From positions 186,001-250,000 of the forward strand of contig CAVVIB010000021.1 in NCBI GenBank assembly GCA_963748205.1: a DNA stretch of 64,000 bases, in the 5' to 3' direction. This stretch comes from JAIBJN01 sp963748205. GTDB lineage: Bacteria > Actinomycetota > Thermoleophilia > Gaiellales > Gaiellaceae. The stretch's first letter is position 1; every line of letters begins with the position of its first letter. Below the pieces are notes generated by a model. The model saw nothing but the letters and a program-made list of their open reading frames with translations. It ran no database searches and was not told the origin of the DNA. Below, in pieces: positions 1 to 7,554 of the stretch. A program made the position numbers and the translations under genes.

Positions 1-359
1 TACATCTGCGGGAGGCGCGGGAACGAGCCCGACTCCCCCACCCCGATCATCGACATGGCCCCGTAGTCGCCGCGCGCGACGACCGCGCGGCCCTCGAGCG
101 GGTCGACGGCGAGGTCGGCCTCCGCCCCGCCGCTGCCGACCGTGGCGCCGATCGCGAGCGCGTCCGTCTCCTCGTCGCCGCCGACGACGATCCGCCCGGT
201 GATCGGAAGCTCGTCCAGACCCTCGCGCATGGCCGTCGCCGCCGACTCCTCGGCGCCCTTGACGTCGCCGCGGCCGAGCCAGCGCGCGCCGGCGAGCGCG
301 GCGCGCTCCGTCACGGCGGCGAACGCCTCACACTGGCAGCGAGGCTCGGGGTCGCTCAC
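1..359 (-). CDS. GlpX-like class II fructose-1,6-bisphosphatase paralogue (partial, C-terminus beyond window)
   Basis: The N-terminal ~119 residues of a GlpX-family sugar bisphosphatase run off the left edge. The GTG start at 357-359 overlaps the stop of the upstream kinase gene (GTGA), so translation is probably coupled. The family signatures WLGRGD and AVDPLEG are clear. The usual metal-site stretch GEGEKD is replaced by a GGDEETD-type sequence, so this copy is divergent compared with the second GlpX near 21 kb. It ends an operon with cyclic 2,3-diphosphoglycerate synthetase and 2-phosphoglycerate kinase. A substrate other than fructose-1,6-bisphosphate is possible (inference). Confidence 0.8.
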   Translation of the reverse strand, partial: MSDPEPRCQCEAFAAVTERAALAGARWLGRGDVKGAEESAATAMREGLDELPITGRIVVGGDEETDALAIGATVGSGGAEADLAVDPLEGRAVVARGDYGAMSMIGVGESGSFPRLPQM

Positions 360-1294
360 GGGGAGAGGCTCATGCTCGCGCCTTGCTCCTGCGCCCGCTC
401 CACCTCGGCGAGGACGAGATGGAGCACCTCGTTGACCGCGGACTCGATGCGGGCGTTGTCGATCACAGGGACGCCGGCCTTCTCGGCCCGCTCGATGAGG
501 TAGTCCTGGATACGCCGGATCTCGGGCAGCGCGCGGAGGTACTTCTCCATCGGGCGCAGGCCCTGGGAGCCGGAGTCGCGCACCCAGAAGTGGCGCGCGT
601 GCTCGTCCTCGTCCTCGATCTCGAGCATGCACTGGACGACGACGGCGCCCTTGTACGAGCGCGGCAGCGCGCCGGGAACGACGTGGACGCCCTCGACGGC
701 GACCGAGTAGCCCTCCTCGAGCGCCCGCGCGATCACCGCCTTCACGCCGACGAGGACGTTGCGCGTCTGCTCCTTGAAGCCGAGCAGCGCCGCGTCCTCG
801 TCCTCGCCCTCGTGGATGCGGACCGCGGGCCCGGCCTCGAAGCTCGAGTAGTGGATGGACGGCATGAACTTCTGCGAGAAGAACGCGCGCATCGTCTGCC
901 GGACGGTGTCCGTCGACGTGACCCTCGTGATGCCGAGCCTGTGCGCGACCTCGGTGGCCACGGTGGACTTGCCGGTGCCTGTCGCGCCGCCTACGAGGAG
1001 GACGATGGGGAGATCGAGCTCCCGCAGCGCCTGGAGGCGCCGGAGCAGGCGGACGGCCTCCTCGCCCTCGTGCTCGGCGAGGACGCCGGCGGCCACGTCG
1101 AAGAGCCGCTCGGCGCCGATGGCCGCCTCCTCGTTCGAGCGCACGAGCTCGCCCTCGATCAGGCGCGCGAGCTCGTAGGCGCGCTCCGGACGGATGCCCG
1201 CGCCCATGAGCGTCTTCGCCATGAGCCCCTTCGAGTACGGGAGGTTGACCTCGCCGGAAACGAGCGCCTCGGGCGGACGGCGATCGGCGTTCAT
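356..1294 (-). CDS. 2-phosphoglycerate kinase
   Basis: This 312-residue protein has the layout of archaeal-type 2-phosphoglycerate kinase. An N-terminal ATP-cone-like domain (about residues 15-75, containing LPYSKGLMAKTL) is followed by a P-loop kinase domain with Walker A GATGTGKST at about 103-111. The family reaction is ATP + 2-phosphoglycerate to 2,3-bisphosphoglycerate, the first step of cyclic 2,3-DPG synthesis. The ATG at 1292-1294 overlaps the stop of the upstream synthetase gene (ATGA), and the stop overlaps the GlpX start. Adjacency to the enzyme for the next step strongly supports the call. Confidence 0.9.
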   Translation of the reverse strand: MNADRRPPEALVSGEVNLPYSKGLMAKTLMGAGIRPERAYELARLIEGELVRSNEEAAIGAERLFDVAAGVLAEHEGEEAVRLLRRLQALRELDLPIVLLVGGATGTGKSTVATEVAHRLGITRVTSTDTVRQTMRAFFSQKFMPSIHYSSFEAGPAVRIHEGEDEDAALLGFKEQTRNVLVGVKAVIARALEEGYSVAVEGVHVVPGALPRSYKGAVVVQCMLEIEDEDEHARHFWVRDSGSQGLRPMEKYLRALPEIRRIQDYLIERAEKAGVPVIDNARIESAVNEVLHLVLAEVERAQEQGASMSLSP

Positions 1295-2589
1295 CGCGCC
1301 GCCGCCGGCTCGCCGGCGATCGCGTCGGCCAGCGCGCGCACCCGCTCGTCCAGGTCCGGCTCGCCCGGGAGCGGCAGGACGGCGTTGTCGGCGAACACCA
1401 CCGGGAGCCCGCGGGACTCGGCGGCCTCGGCGACCACGTCGATGGCGGCCGCCTTGATCTCCACGAGGTAGACCTCGGCCTCCGCAGCTTCGCCGGAGTC
1501 GAGGTCCCGACGCAGCAGCTCGCGGTGCGCGAGGTTGCCCGAGACCAGGACGACCTCGGCACCGTGCTCGCGCTCGAGGTGCTCGCGCAGGCGGTCGTGG
1601 ATCGCCTCGGGCGCGGTCGAGAAGAAGGCGACGCGCCGGCCCGCGACCGGCTCGACCGGCCTCGGCCTGAGCACGGTCGCGATCACCGGCAGCTCCGGGT
1701 CGACCTCGGCGACGGCAGCTCGCATGGCTTCGACCTGCGCTGGCGTGGCCAGCGGCTCCTCGCACATCGTCAGGACGACGAGGTCGCTGAGGAAGAGCCG
1801 GTACGGGCCCAGGTGGCCGGAGAGCACTTCCGGGTCCTGGTGGGCGCCCGCGACGAGGATCCGGCGGCCGGCCTCGACCGGCGGGATCGTGGCGCCGCTC
1901 GCCTCGAGGAGGACGAGGTCGGGATCGAGAGAGGCCGCGATCTCCGCGGCCTCCTCCACGTTCGACAGGAACGGCGTGCCCGCGAGACCGCCTCCGCACC
2001 GACGGGCGCCGATGGTCACCACCCCGGCGAGCGCCGCGTCCTCGAGGTAGTCGGACGCCGCGTGGACGCCCGAGCGCGAAAGCGCGAGCAGGTCCTCGAC
2101 CGTCGGTTTCACGTCGACGACCACGGGTTTCGCGGGTCCGCCGCGCCCCATCGCCACGACGACGACCTCGCGCGAGGCGGAGAGCGTTCGCGCGACATGT
2201 CCGGCGACCGCGGTCTTCCCCACGCGCTTGCCGGTCCCGATGACGGCGAGCGCCGGCTGCGAGTAAGGCATGAAGCTCACGGGGTCGAGCCGGAAGTCCG
2301 CGCCCACGTACGGGAGGCCGGACGCGAGCGCGCGCGAGGCGAGCCGGAAGCGCCGGCGGGGACCTGCGACGGGCTCGTCGGAGAGATCGAGGACGATCTC
2401 GACATCCACCTCGGCCAGGGCGTCCTCGAGCGTGTCCCAGAGCGGCACGCCGTAGTCAGGCAGGCCGTCCCGGAGCTTCTCGCGGCCACCGAGCATGACC
2501 ACGCCGACGACGTCGTAGCTCACCTCGGCGAGCGCGGCGATGACGACGTCCGGGTAGTGCTCCCCGTCGATGAGCGCGAGCGCTCTCAC
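1291..2589 (-). CDS. Cyclic 2,3-diphosphoglycerate synthetase
   Basis: The 432-residue protein matches the cDPG synthetase family, which closes 2,3-bisphosphoglycerate into cyclic 2,3-diphosphoglycerate with ATP. A P-loop GTGKRVGKT lies at about residues 118-126. It is followed by a GTPase-like core with MGRGGP and a LLEASGATIPP segment. The N-terminus ALALIDGEHYP is typical of the family. The GTG start at 2587-2589 overlaps the phosphoesterase stop (GTGA), and the gene's own stop overlaps the kinase ATG. The product is best known as a thermoprotectant and phosphate store in methanogens. Its role in this bacterium is unknown. Confidence 0.88.
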   Translation of the reverse strand: MRALALIDGEHYPDVVIAALAEVSYDVVGVVMLGGREKLRDGLPDYGVPLWDTLEDALAEVDVEIVLDLSDEPVAGPRRRFRLASRALASGLPYVGADFRLDPVSFMPYSQPALAVIGTGKRVGKTAVAGHVARTLSASREVVVVAMGRGGPAKPVVVDVKPTVEDLLALSRSGVHAASDYLEDAALAGVVTIGARRCGGGLAGTPFLSNVEEAAEIAASLDPDLVLLEASGATIPPVEAGRRILVAGAHQDPEVLSGHLGPYRLFLSDLVVLTMCEEPLATPAQVEAMRAAVAEVDPELPVIATVLRPRPVEPVAGRRVAFFSTAPEAIHDRLREHLEREHGAEVVLVSGNLAHRELLRRDLDSGEAAEAEVYLVEIKAAAIDVVAEAAESRGLPVVFADNAVLPLPGEPDLDERVRALADAIAGEPAAAR

Positions 2590-3371
2590 GAGCGACCTGT
2601 CAGCTCGGTCTCGATCCTCGCCGTGTACTTCTCGTACTCGAGCGTGTCCACCGAGAACTGGATGATCCGCTCCTGTCCGTGGAACGGGTACTTCCGCCAC
2701 ACGTCGACGTGCCTGTCCTCGATCTCGATCAGGTTGTAACAGGGTCTCGTCCTGCCCCTGAGCCGGAGTGACGAAACGGTGCCCGCGTTGACGACGAAGA
2801 GGTTCTCGAGCCGCCACGCGTACGGCACGTGCTTGTGCCCCGAGAGGACGAGGTTGACGCCCGAGTGCTGGAGCACCTCGAGCGCGTCGCCGGCGTCGTA
2901 GACGACGTTGCGCTCCCGGCCCGTACCGGGCACGGGAAGCAGGTGGTGGTGGAGGACGAAGATGCGGAAGTCGGCGGGCGACGAGAACTGCTCCTCGATC
3001 CACGAGTAGCGGCCGCGGCCGATGACGCCGTGGTCGAGATCCGGCTCGGACGAGTCGATCGCGACGACCGTCACCCCGTTCACGTGGAGCGCACGCCGTC
3101 GCTCGCCGAAGAGCTCCTCGAAGTGGATGTAGCCGACGTTGCGGGAGTCGTGGTTCCCCGGCACGACGACGAACTGCTCGCACTCGAGCCGGTCGAGGTA
3201 GGTCTTCGCCTCCGCGTACTCCTGCTGGAAGCCGAAGGTCGTCAGGTCGCCCGAGCAGACGACGACGTCGGGCGCGAGCTCGTTGATCTCCATGATCGCC
3301 CGCTCGGCGAGGTTGGGCACGAAGTACGGCGATCCGCAGTGGAGATCCGAGAAGTGGGCGATTCGGAACAG
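2586..3371 (-). CDS. Calcineurin-like metallophosphoesterase with probable CTG start
   Basis: The metallophosphoesterase motifs are all present: FSDLH, GDLTTFG, GNHDSRN, HHH and GHKH. The first metal-binding motif (DLH) lies upstream of the first conventional start codon (GTG at 3318-3320). Between the preceding in-frame TAG and that GTG there is no ATG, GTG or TTG. A CTG at 3369-3371 sits 6 bases after a GAGAGG Shine-Dalgarno-like stretch and would give a 261-residue protein beginning just before the motif. The gene leads the cyclic 2,3-DPG operon and overlaps the synthetase start, so a role in cDPG or phosphoglycerate turnover is plausible but unproven. Confidence 0.82.
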   Translation of the reverse strand: MFRIAHFSDLHCGSPYFVPNLAERAIMEINELAPDVVVCSGDLTTFGFQQEYAEAKTYLDRLECEQFVVVPGNHDSRNVGYIHFEELFGERRRALHVNGVTVVAIDSSEPDLDHGVIGRGRYSWIEEQFSSPADFRIFVLHHHLLPVPGTGRERNVVYDAGDALEVLQHSGVNLVLSGHKHVPYAWRLENLFVVNAGTVSSLRLRGRTRPCYNLIEIEDRHVDVWRKYPFHGQERIIQFSVDTLEYEKYTARIETELTGRS

Positions 3372-3444
3372 CGTGAGCCTCTCGTCGTAGGTAGCCGAAG
3401 TGTAGTGATGGGCCGTCCGGGGTGACTGCTACCTTTTCTTGTGG

Positions 3445-3804
3445 ATGGCCTTAGAAAGCGGCGATTTCCAGGCAGATTCCGGGACGCCTTTCGCCAATGA
3501 CGCCGAGGTGGAATGTGCCCGCCTGCTCGACTACTACGGCATCGCGTGGGAGTACGAGCCGACCTCCTTCCCGCTCGAGACCGATGCCGACGGCAGGGTG
3601 CTCGAGGCCTTCACTCCAGACTTCTACCTCCCCGAGCAGGAGCTCTACCTCGAGGTCACGGTGATGAAGCAGTCCCTCATCACGCGGAAGAACCGGAAGA
3701 TCCGCAAGTTCCGCGAGCGCTATCCGGACATCAAGGTCAAGCTCTTCACACGGCGCGACTTCGAGCGCCTGGGTCAGAAATACGGCCTGAACCTCGTCAC
3801 GTAG
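3445..3804 (+). CDS. Nuclease-like hypothetical protein (PD-(D/E)XK-like)
   Basis: This is a small basic protein of about 119 residues. It has a conserved-looking centre: EVECARLLDYYGI, then FTPDFYLPE, then LYLEVTVMK. The spaced Asp, Glu and Lys resemble the core of very small PD-(D/E)XK nucleases, though the last motif is not textbook. The C-terminus is rich in Lys/Arg (RKNRKIRKFRERYP). The ATG at 3445 is preferred over a TTG at 3439. It is divergent from the phosphoesterase operon and precedes the phosphoribosyltransferase gene. The function is not established. Confidence 0.65.
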   Translation: MALESGDFQADSGTPFANDAEVECARLLDYYGIAWEYEPTSFPLETDADGRVLEAFTPDFYLPEQELYLEVTVMKQSLITRKNRKIRKFRERYPDIKVKLFTRRDFERLGQKYGLNLVT

Positions 3805-3857
3805 AAGAACCGCGCCCAGGCGAGGTCTATCTCTCGCGGGGCGAGATCCGCTCGCGC

Positions 3858-4328
3858 GTGGACGAGCTCGGCGCGGAGATCGCCCGCGACTACGCGGCGC
3901 GCGACCTCGTGCTGGTCACCGTGCTGAAAGGCGCGTTCATCTTCGCCTCCGACCTCGCGCGGGCGATCCCGATCTCGCACGCGATGGACTTCCTCGTGCT
4001 CGCGGGCTACGGCGGCGATCTCGGCGGCCGCTCCCACATCCGGCTCATCAAGGACCTCGACATGTCCATCACGGGCCGCGACGTCCTGCTCGTCGAGAAC
4101 GTCGTCGACACGGGCCTGACGCTGAACTACGTCGTCAAGACGCTGAAGCTGCGTAACCCACGCGACGTCGCCGTCTGCACGCTGCTCGACCGCCCGTACC
4201 GGCGGCTGGTGGACGACCTGCCGATGCGCTACGTCGGCTTCACCGTGCCCGACCAGTTCTTCGTCGGCTACGGCTTCCACGTGGACGAGCGCTACCGCGG
4301 CCTGCCCGACATCCACGTCGCCGAGTAG
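3858..4328 (+). CDS. hpt: Hypoxanthine phosphoribosyltransferase
   Basis: This is a purine salvage enzyme converting hypoxanthine or guanine plus PRPP to the nucleotide. The flexible-loop and catalytic regions are clear: VTVLKGAFIFASDL, the PRPP motif VLLVENVVDTGLTL, and VGYGFHVDERYRGLPDIHV near the C-terminus. The only conventional start is GTG at 3858, but family-like sequence (EVYLSRGEIRSRVDELG) begins about 13 codons earlier without any ATG, GTG or TTG in frame. The true start is therefore uncertain and may lie near 3805-3830, just after the nuclease-like gene. Confidence 0.88.
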   Translation: MDELGAEIARDYAARDLVLVTVLKGAFIFASDLARAIPISHAMDFLVLAGYGGDLGGRSHIRLIKDLDMSITGRDVLLVENVVDTGLTLNYVVKTLKLRNPRDVAVCTLLDRPYRRLVDDLPMRYVGFTVPDQFFVGYGFHVDERYRGLPDIHVAE

Positions 4329-4330
4329 CC

Positions 4331-4357
4331 CTGGCGCCCGGGCGGCTCGCCCGCCAG
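4331..4357 (+). terminator. Hairpin after hpt
   Basis: An inverted repeat CTGGCG...CGCCAG encloses an inner GGGCG/CGCCC stem immediately after the hpt stop codon. There is no T tract, so it is only a possible terminator. Confidence 0.35.
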
Positions 4358-4367
4358 ACTTCGTGTC

Positions 4368-4994
4368 GTGAGCGAGCTCGTCGCGTTTCTCGGCGTCGCC
4401 GTCCTCGTCATCGTCACGCCCGGGCCGGACACGGCGCTGACGATCCGGAACACACTGCTGGGCGGGCGTCCCGCCGGCATCGCCACGGCGGTCGGGGTCG
4501 TCTCCGGCCAGGCGGTGTGGGCGCTGGCGACGAGCGTCGGTCTGGTCGCGCTCCTGCTCGCGTCGGAGCCGGCCTTCGCGGCCGTCCGGATCGCCGGGGC
4601 CGCGTACCTGATCTACCTGGGCCTCCAGGCCCTCGTGGCCGCGTTCCGGCCGGGCGGGAACGGACGGATCGAGGTCGGGCCGCGGCAGGACCTGCCCCGC
4701 CGGGTCGCGGCCCGCCAGGGGCTGATCTCGAACCTCGGGAACCCGAAGATGGCGGCGTTCTTCCCGAGCCTCCTCCCCCAGTTCGTGCCGTCGGGAGAGC
4801 CGACCTTCCTGCCGCTCCTGCTCCTCGGCCTCGTCTTCTGCTCGCTGACCTTCGTGTGGCTGAGCGCGTACGCCGTCGTCGTAGCGCGTGCAGGCGACCT
4901 GCTCCGGCGGCCGCGCATCCGGCGCGCCATGGAGGCCGTGACGGGCGCCGTGCTCGTCGCGCTCGGGCTGCGCCTCGCGGCCGAGCAGCGCTAG
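4368..4994 (+). CDS. LysE/RhtB family amino-acid exporter
   Basis: This 208-residue integral membrane protein has about six hydrophobic segments and the LysE family N-terminus, including VTPGPDTALTIRNTLLGGRPAG. The central GLISNLGNPKMAAFF segment is also characteristic. The family exports amino acids or related metabolites across the cytoplasmic membrane, and the substrate cannot be read from sequence. The start is GTG at 4368. The gene is separated from hpt by a short hairpin-containing gap and converges on the murein hydrolase gene. Confidence 0.85.
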   Translation: MSELVAFLGVAVLVIVTPGPDTALTIRNTLLGGRPAGIATAVGVVSGQAVWALATSVGLVALLLASEPAFAAVRIAGAAYLIYLGLQALVAAFRPGGNGRIEVGPRQDLPRRVAARQGLISNLGNPKMAAFFPSLLPQFVPSGEPTFLPLLLLGLVFCSLTFVWLSAYAVVVARAGDLLRRPRIRRAMEAVTGAVLVALGLRLAAEQR

Positions 4995-5114
4995 TCCGGA
5001 CGCCTTTCACACACTCGGCACGATCCGCGCGCCACGAGTGCGCTTTTCCGCGCTAGCGTCCAAAGCGGGTGGTGGCCCGGGGTGGCCCCTCGGAGACGCC
5101 GGTGACGAGCGCGG

Positions 5115-6305
5115 CTAGAGGTAGCCCATCGGGTCGACGGCGCTGCCGTTGACCCTGACCTCGAAGTGCAGGTGGTTCCCGGTGCAGCTGCCCGTGCACC
5201 CGACGGCGCCGAGCGCCGTGCCCTGCGAGACCGAGCCGCCGCCGACGTAGATCGCCGACTGGTGCGCGTACGCGGTCGCGAGGCCGTTGCCGTGGTCGAC
5301 GATCGTGAGGTTCCCGTAGCCGCCCATCCAGCCGGCGTAGATGACCGTGCCGGCGGCGACCGCGCGGATCGTCGTGCCCGCGGGCGCGGAGATGTCGATG
5401 CCCTCGTGCATCCGGCCCCAGCGCCAGCCGAACCCTGAGGTGACGACGCCGCTGACCGGCCAGATGAACCCGCTCGACGAGCTGCCGTCACCGGACGACC
5501 CGCCGCCGCCTCCGCCGCCGCCCGAGTTGCGGAGCCGCTCGGCCAGGGCTGCGCTCGCGGCCTGGAGCTCGTCCAGGTCCTCCTCTGCGTGCGCGCGATC
5601 CTCTTTGACTCCTGCGAGGACGCCCTGCTTGTTCGCGCGGGCCGCGTCGAGGGCCTGCTGCTGGGCGATCAGCGCTGCCTGAGCGGCCTCCTTCTCGGCA
5701 GTCTTCTGCTCCACGACAGCGGTCGCCTCGGCCACCTTCTTCTTCGTTTTGCGCGTCAGCTGGCGGGCGACCCGCATGTCGTTCTTCAGGCCCGAGATCT
5801 CCTCGGTGATCCGCTGGTCCTGGCGGCCGATCGAGTCGAAGTACTCGAGCTGGTCGAGCAGGTCACCGAGGTTTCGGACCTGGAGGATGATCTCGAAGGA
5901 GTCGGCCTCCTCGTTCTGGTAGAGCTCGACGAGCCGCCGTTCGAGCTCGCGCTGCGCGAGCCGCAACTGGCGCTTCAGATGCTCGAGGTCCTTCGTCTGC
6001 TCGGCCTCGACGGCCTTCAGCTCGTCGAGCCTCGCCCTCATCGCCGCCAGCTCGACCTTGAGCTGATCGATCAGGCCTTGGAGGCTGCCGATGTCGCCGT
6101 CGAGCGCCTCGATCCGCTCGCTGGCCGCCCGGATCTCGTTGGTGAGGACGCCCTCCTTCTCCTTGGCGGCGGCGATCTCGTCGCGGAGCCCCGACATGCG
6201 CCGGTTGAGGTCGTCCATCGACTGCCCCAGCGCCGACGGCACGCCAAGCACAACGACCGCGGCTGCGAACGCGAGAACTAGACGGATGAGGCGAGCGTCA
6301 ACCAC
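5115..6305 (-). CDS. Murein hydrolase activator, coiled coil plus M23 (LytM) domain
   Basis: This is a secreted cell-wall protein of about 396 residues. An N-terminal signal sequence ends around SALGQ. A long heptad-rich coiled coil follows, then a Gly/Ser linker (a run of nine Gly), then a C-terminal M23 peptidase domain with GRMHEGIDISAP and GNHLHFEVRVNG. This EnvC/NlpD-like layout suggests control of septal peptidoglycan cleavage. The metal-ligand pattern looks intact. The GTG at 6303-6305 just before the signal peptide is preferred. Another GTG at 6387-6389 would add 28 residues that do not resemble a signal peptide. Confidence 0.88.
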   Translation of the reverse strand: MVDARLIRLVLAFAAAVVVLGVPSALGQSMDDLNRRMSGLRDEIAAAKEKEGVLTNEIRAASERIEALDGDIGSLQGLIDQLKVELAAMRARLDELKAVEAEQTKDLEHLKRQLRLAQRELERRLVELYQNEEADSFEIILQVRNLGDLLDQLEYFDSIGRQDQRITEEISGLKNDMRVARQLTRKTKKKVAEATAVVEQKTAEKEAAQAALIAQQQALDAARANKQGVLAGVKEDRAHAEEDLDELQAASAALAERLRNSGGGGGGGGSSGDGSSSSGFIWPVSGVVTSGFGWRWGRMHEGIDISAPAGTTIRAVAAGTVIYAGWMGGYGNLTIVDHGNGLATAYAHQSAIYVGGGSVSQGTALGAVGCTGSCTGNHLHFEVRVNGSAVDPMGYL

Positions 6306-6431
6306 CTGGACGAGTTCGGCAGGGGCCTGGGCGTCCCTGCGCGGCCCCAGCGGGGGGTTTTCGGTCTCGAACGGGGACTGTTGTAGCACGCCTACCGGTC
6401 GGCGTGCAGGGAAAAGCGACTCTCGGCCGGG

Positions 6432-7236
6432 TCAGGCCTTGCGGGCGCGGGAGCCCCGACGACGCCTCGTCTGCGGAGTCGGAGGGTGCTCGGGCTCGGG
6501 CACAGGATCGTCCGGAGAGGGCTCCGGGACAGGCGCGGGAGAGGGCTCCGGGATCGGGGCCGGCGTGGGCTCCGGCACCTGCGCAGGCTCGGGCGGATTG
6601 CCCTCGTCAGGGGGCGGATACGGCTCGGGAATGCGGGCGGGCTCGGGCGGGGCTTCCATGTGCCTCGTGGGCGCGCTCTGCGCCTGCACGCGACGGACGC
6701 GCTCCTCGACTTCTTGTGCCAGGGTGCTGATCTCGGCCTCCTTCGTTTGGATGCGGACGACGACGTCGTCGAGCTGTGCTCGGGCGGTTTCCGCCGCGGC
6801 GGTGTCGCCGGCGTGGGTTGCACGGCCCAGCTCGTGGTAGCCACGGCTGCGCTCGGCCTGGAGCTCGGCGAGATCACGGCGCCGGCGGAACAGCTCGAGC
6901 TGCCCGCGGGACCGCGCCGCGACGAGCTCGCGGTGCGCGCCGATCCGCGACAGCGCCAGACCGGCCCGGCGGCGACCCGACTCCCAGCGGTAGAGGAGCA
7001 TGACGCCAGCCACGAGGAGGGCCAGGGCAGCCCAGAGCCAGACCTGCGCGCCCAGGAGCACGATGCCGATCACGCCCGCGACGATCCCGATGGTGAGCGG
7101 GATGTCAGGAGGCGTCCAGTAGCGCCGGCGGACGCTCTGCTCGCCCGCCTCGTTGAGCGGGTGACCCGCACTCGGGGCAGAACCGGCTTTGCGTCGGGAC
7201 GGCGGCGCCGCAGTTCACGCAGTCAACCGTGGACAT
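6432..7236 (-). CDS. Zinc-ribbon membrane protein with Pro-Glu repeat tail (frameshift)
   Basis: Translation from the ATG at 7234-7236 gives a zinc ribbon (CVNCGAAV then FCPECG). A single extra base near 7165-7167 then breaks the frame. In the next frame the expected continuation HPLNEAGEQ is followed by two membrane segments, a coiled-coil region and a C-terminal tail of PEP-, PVPEP- and PAPIPEP-type repeats ending in Arg/Lys. Removing one base restores a single protein of about 267 residues. The start overlaps the 3' end of the CcmI-like gene by 14 bases. The function is unknown. Confidence 0.7.
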
Positions 7237-7552
7237 CGGCCTTCACTTCCCGCTCGGGGCGATCTTCATGCTCGAGCTCGCGCAGCGCCTGCGCCGCTTC
7301 CTGGCGGAGCGGTCCGACGAGCGCTCGGTAGTCCTCGTCCGAAACCTTCCCCGTGCGGTGGTCGAACTCGAGCTCCTTGAGGGCAGCCAAGGCCCTGTCG
7401 CGCCGCTCGAGCGCCCGCACGCGCAGCTGCTCCCCCGGGCCGGGCTCCTCCCGCGCCTCGGCGCTCCGGGCGGGACGGAGGAGCGGCCGCGCCACGAAGA
7501 CCACGCAGAGCACGGTCAGGAGCGCGGCGAGCACGAGGGCGAACGCCTCCAC
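7223..7552 (-). CDS. ccmI: CcmI-like cytochrome c biogenesis protein (short form)
   Basis: This 109-residue protein has one N-terminal membrane helix followed by the typical CcmI segment RRDRALAALKELEFDHRTGKV. CcmI helps deliver apocytochrome c to the haem lyase. Here only the membrane and coiled-coil N-terminal module is present, without TPR repeats. The GTG at 7550-7552 lies 2 bases after the ccmF stop, indicating one transcript with ccmE-ccmF. Confidence 0.78.
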   Translation of the reverse strand: MEAFALVLAALLTVLCVVFVARPLLRPARSAEAREEPGPGEQLRVRALERRDRALAALKELEFDHRTGKVSDEDYRALVGPLRQEAAQALRELEHEDRPEREVKADVHG

Positions 7553-7554
7553 GG

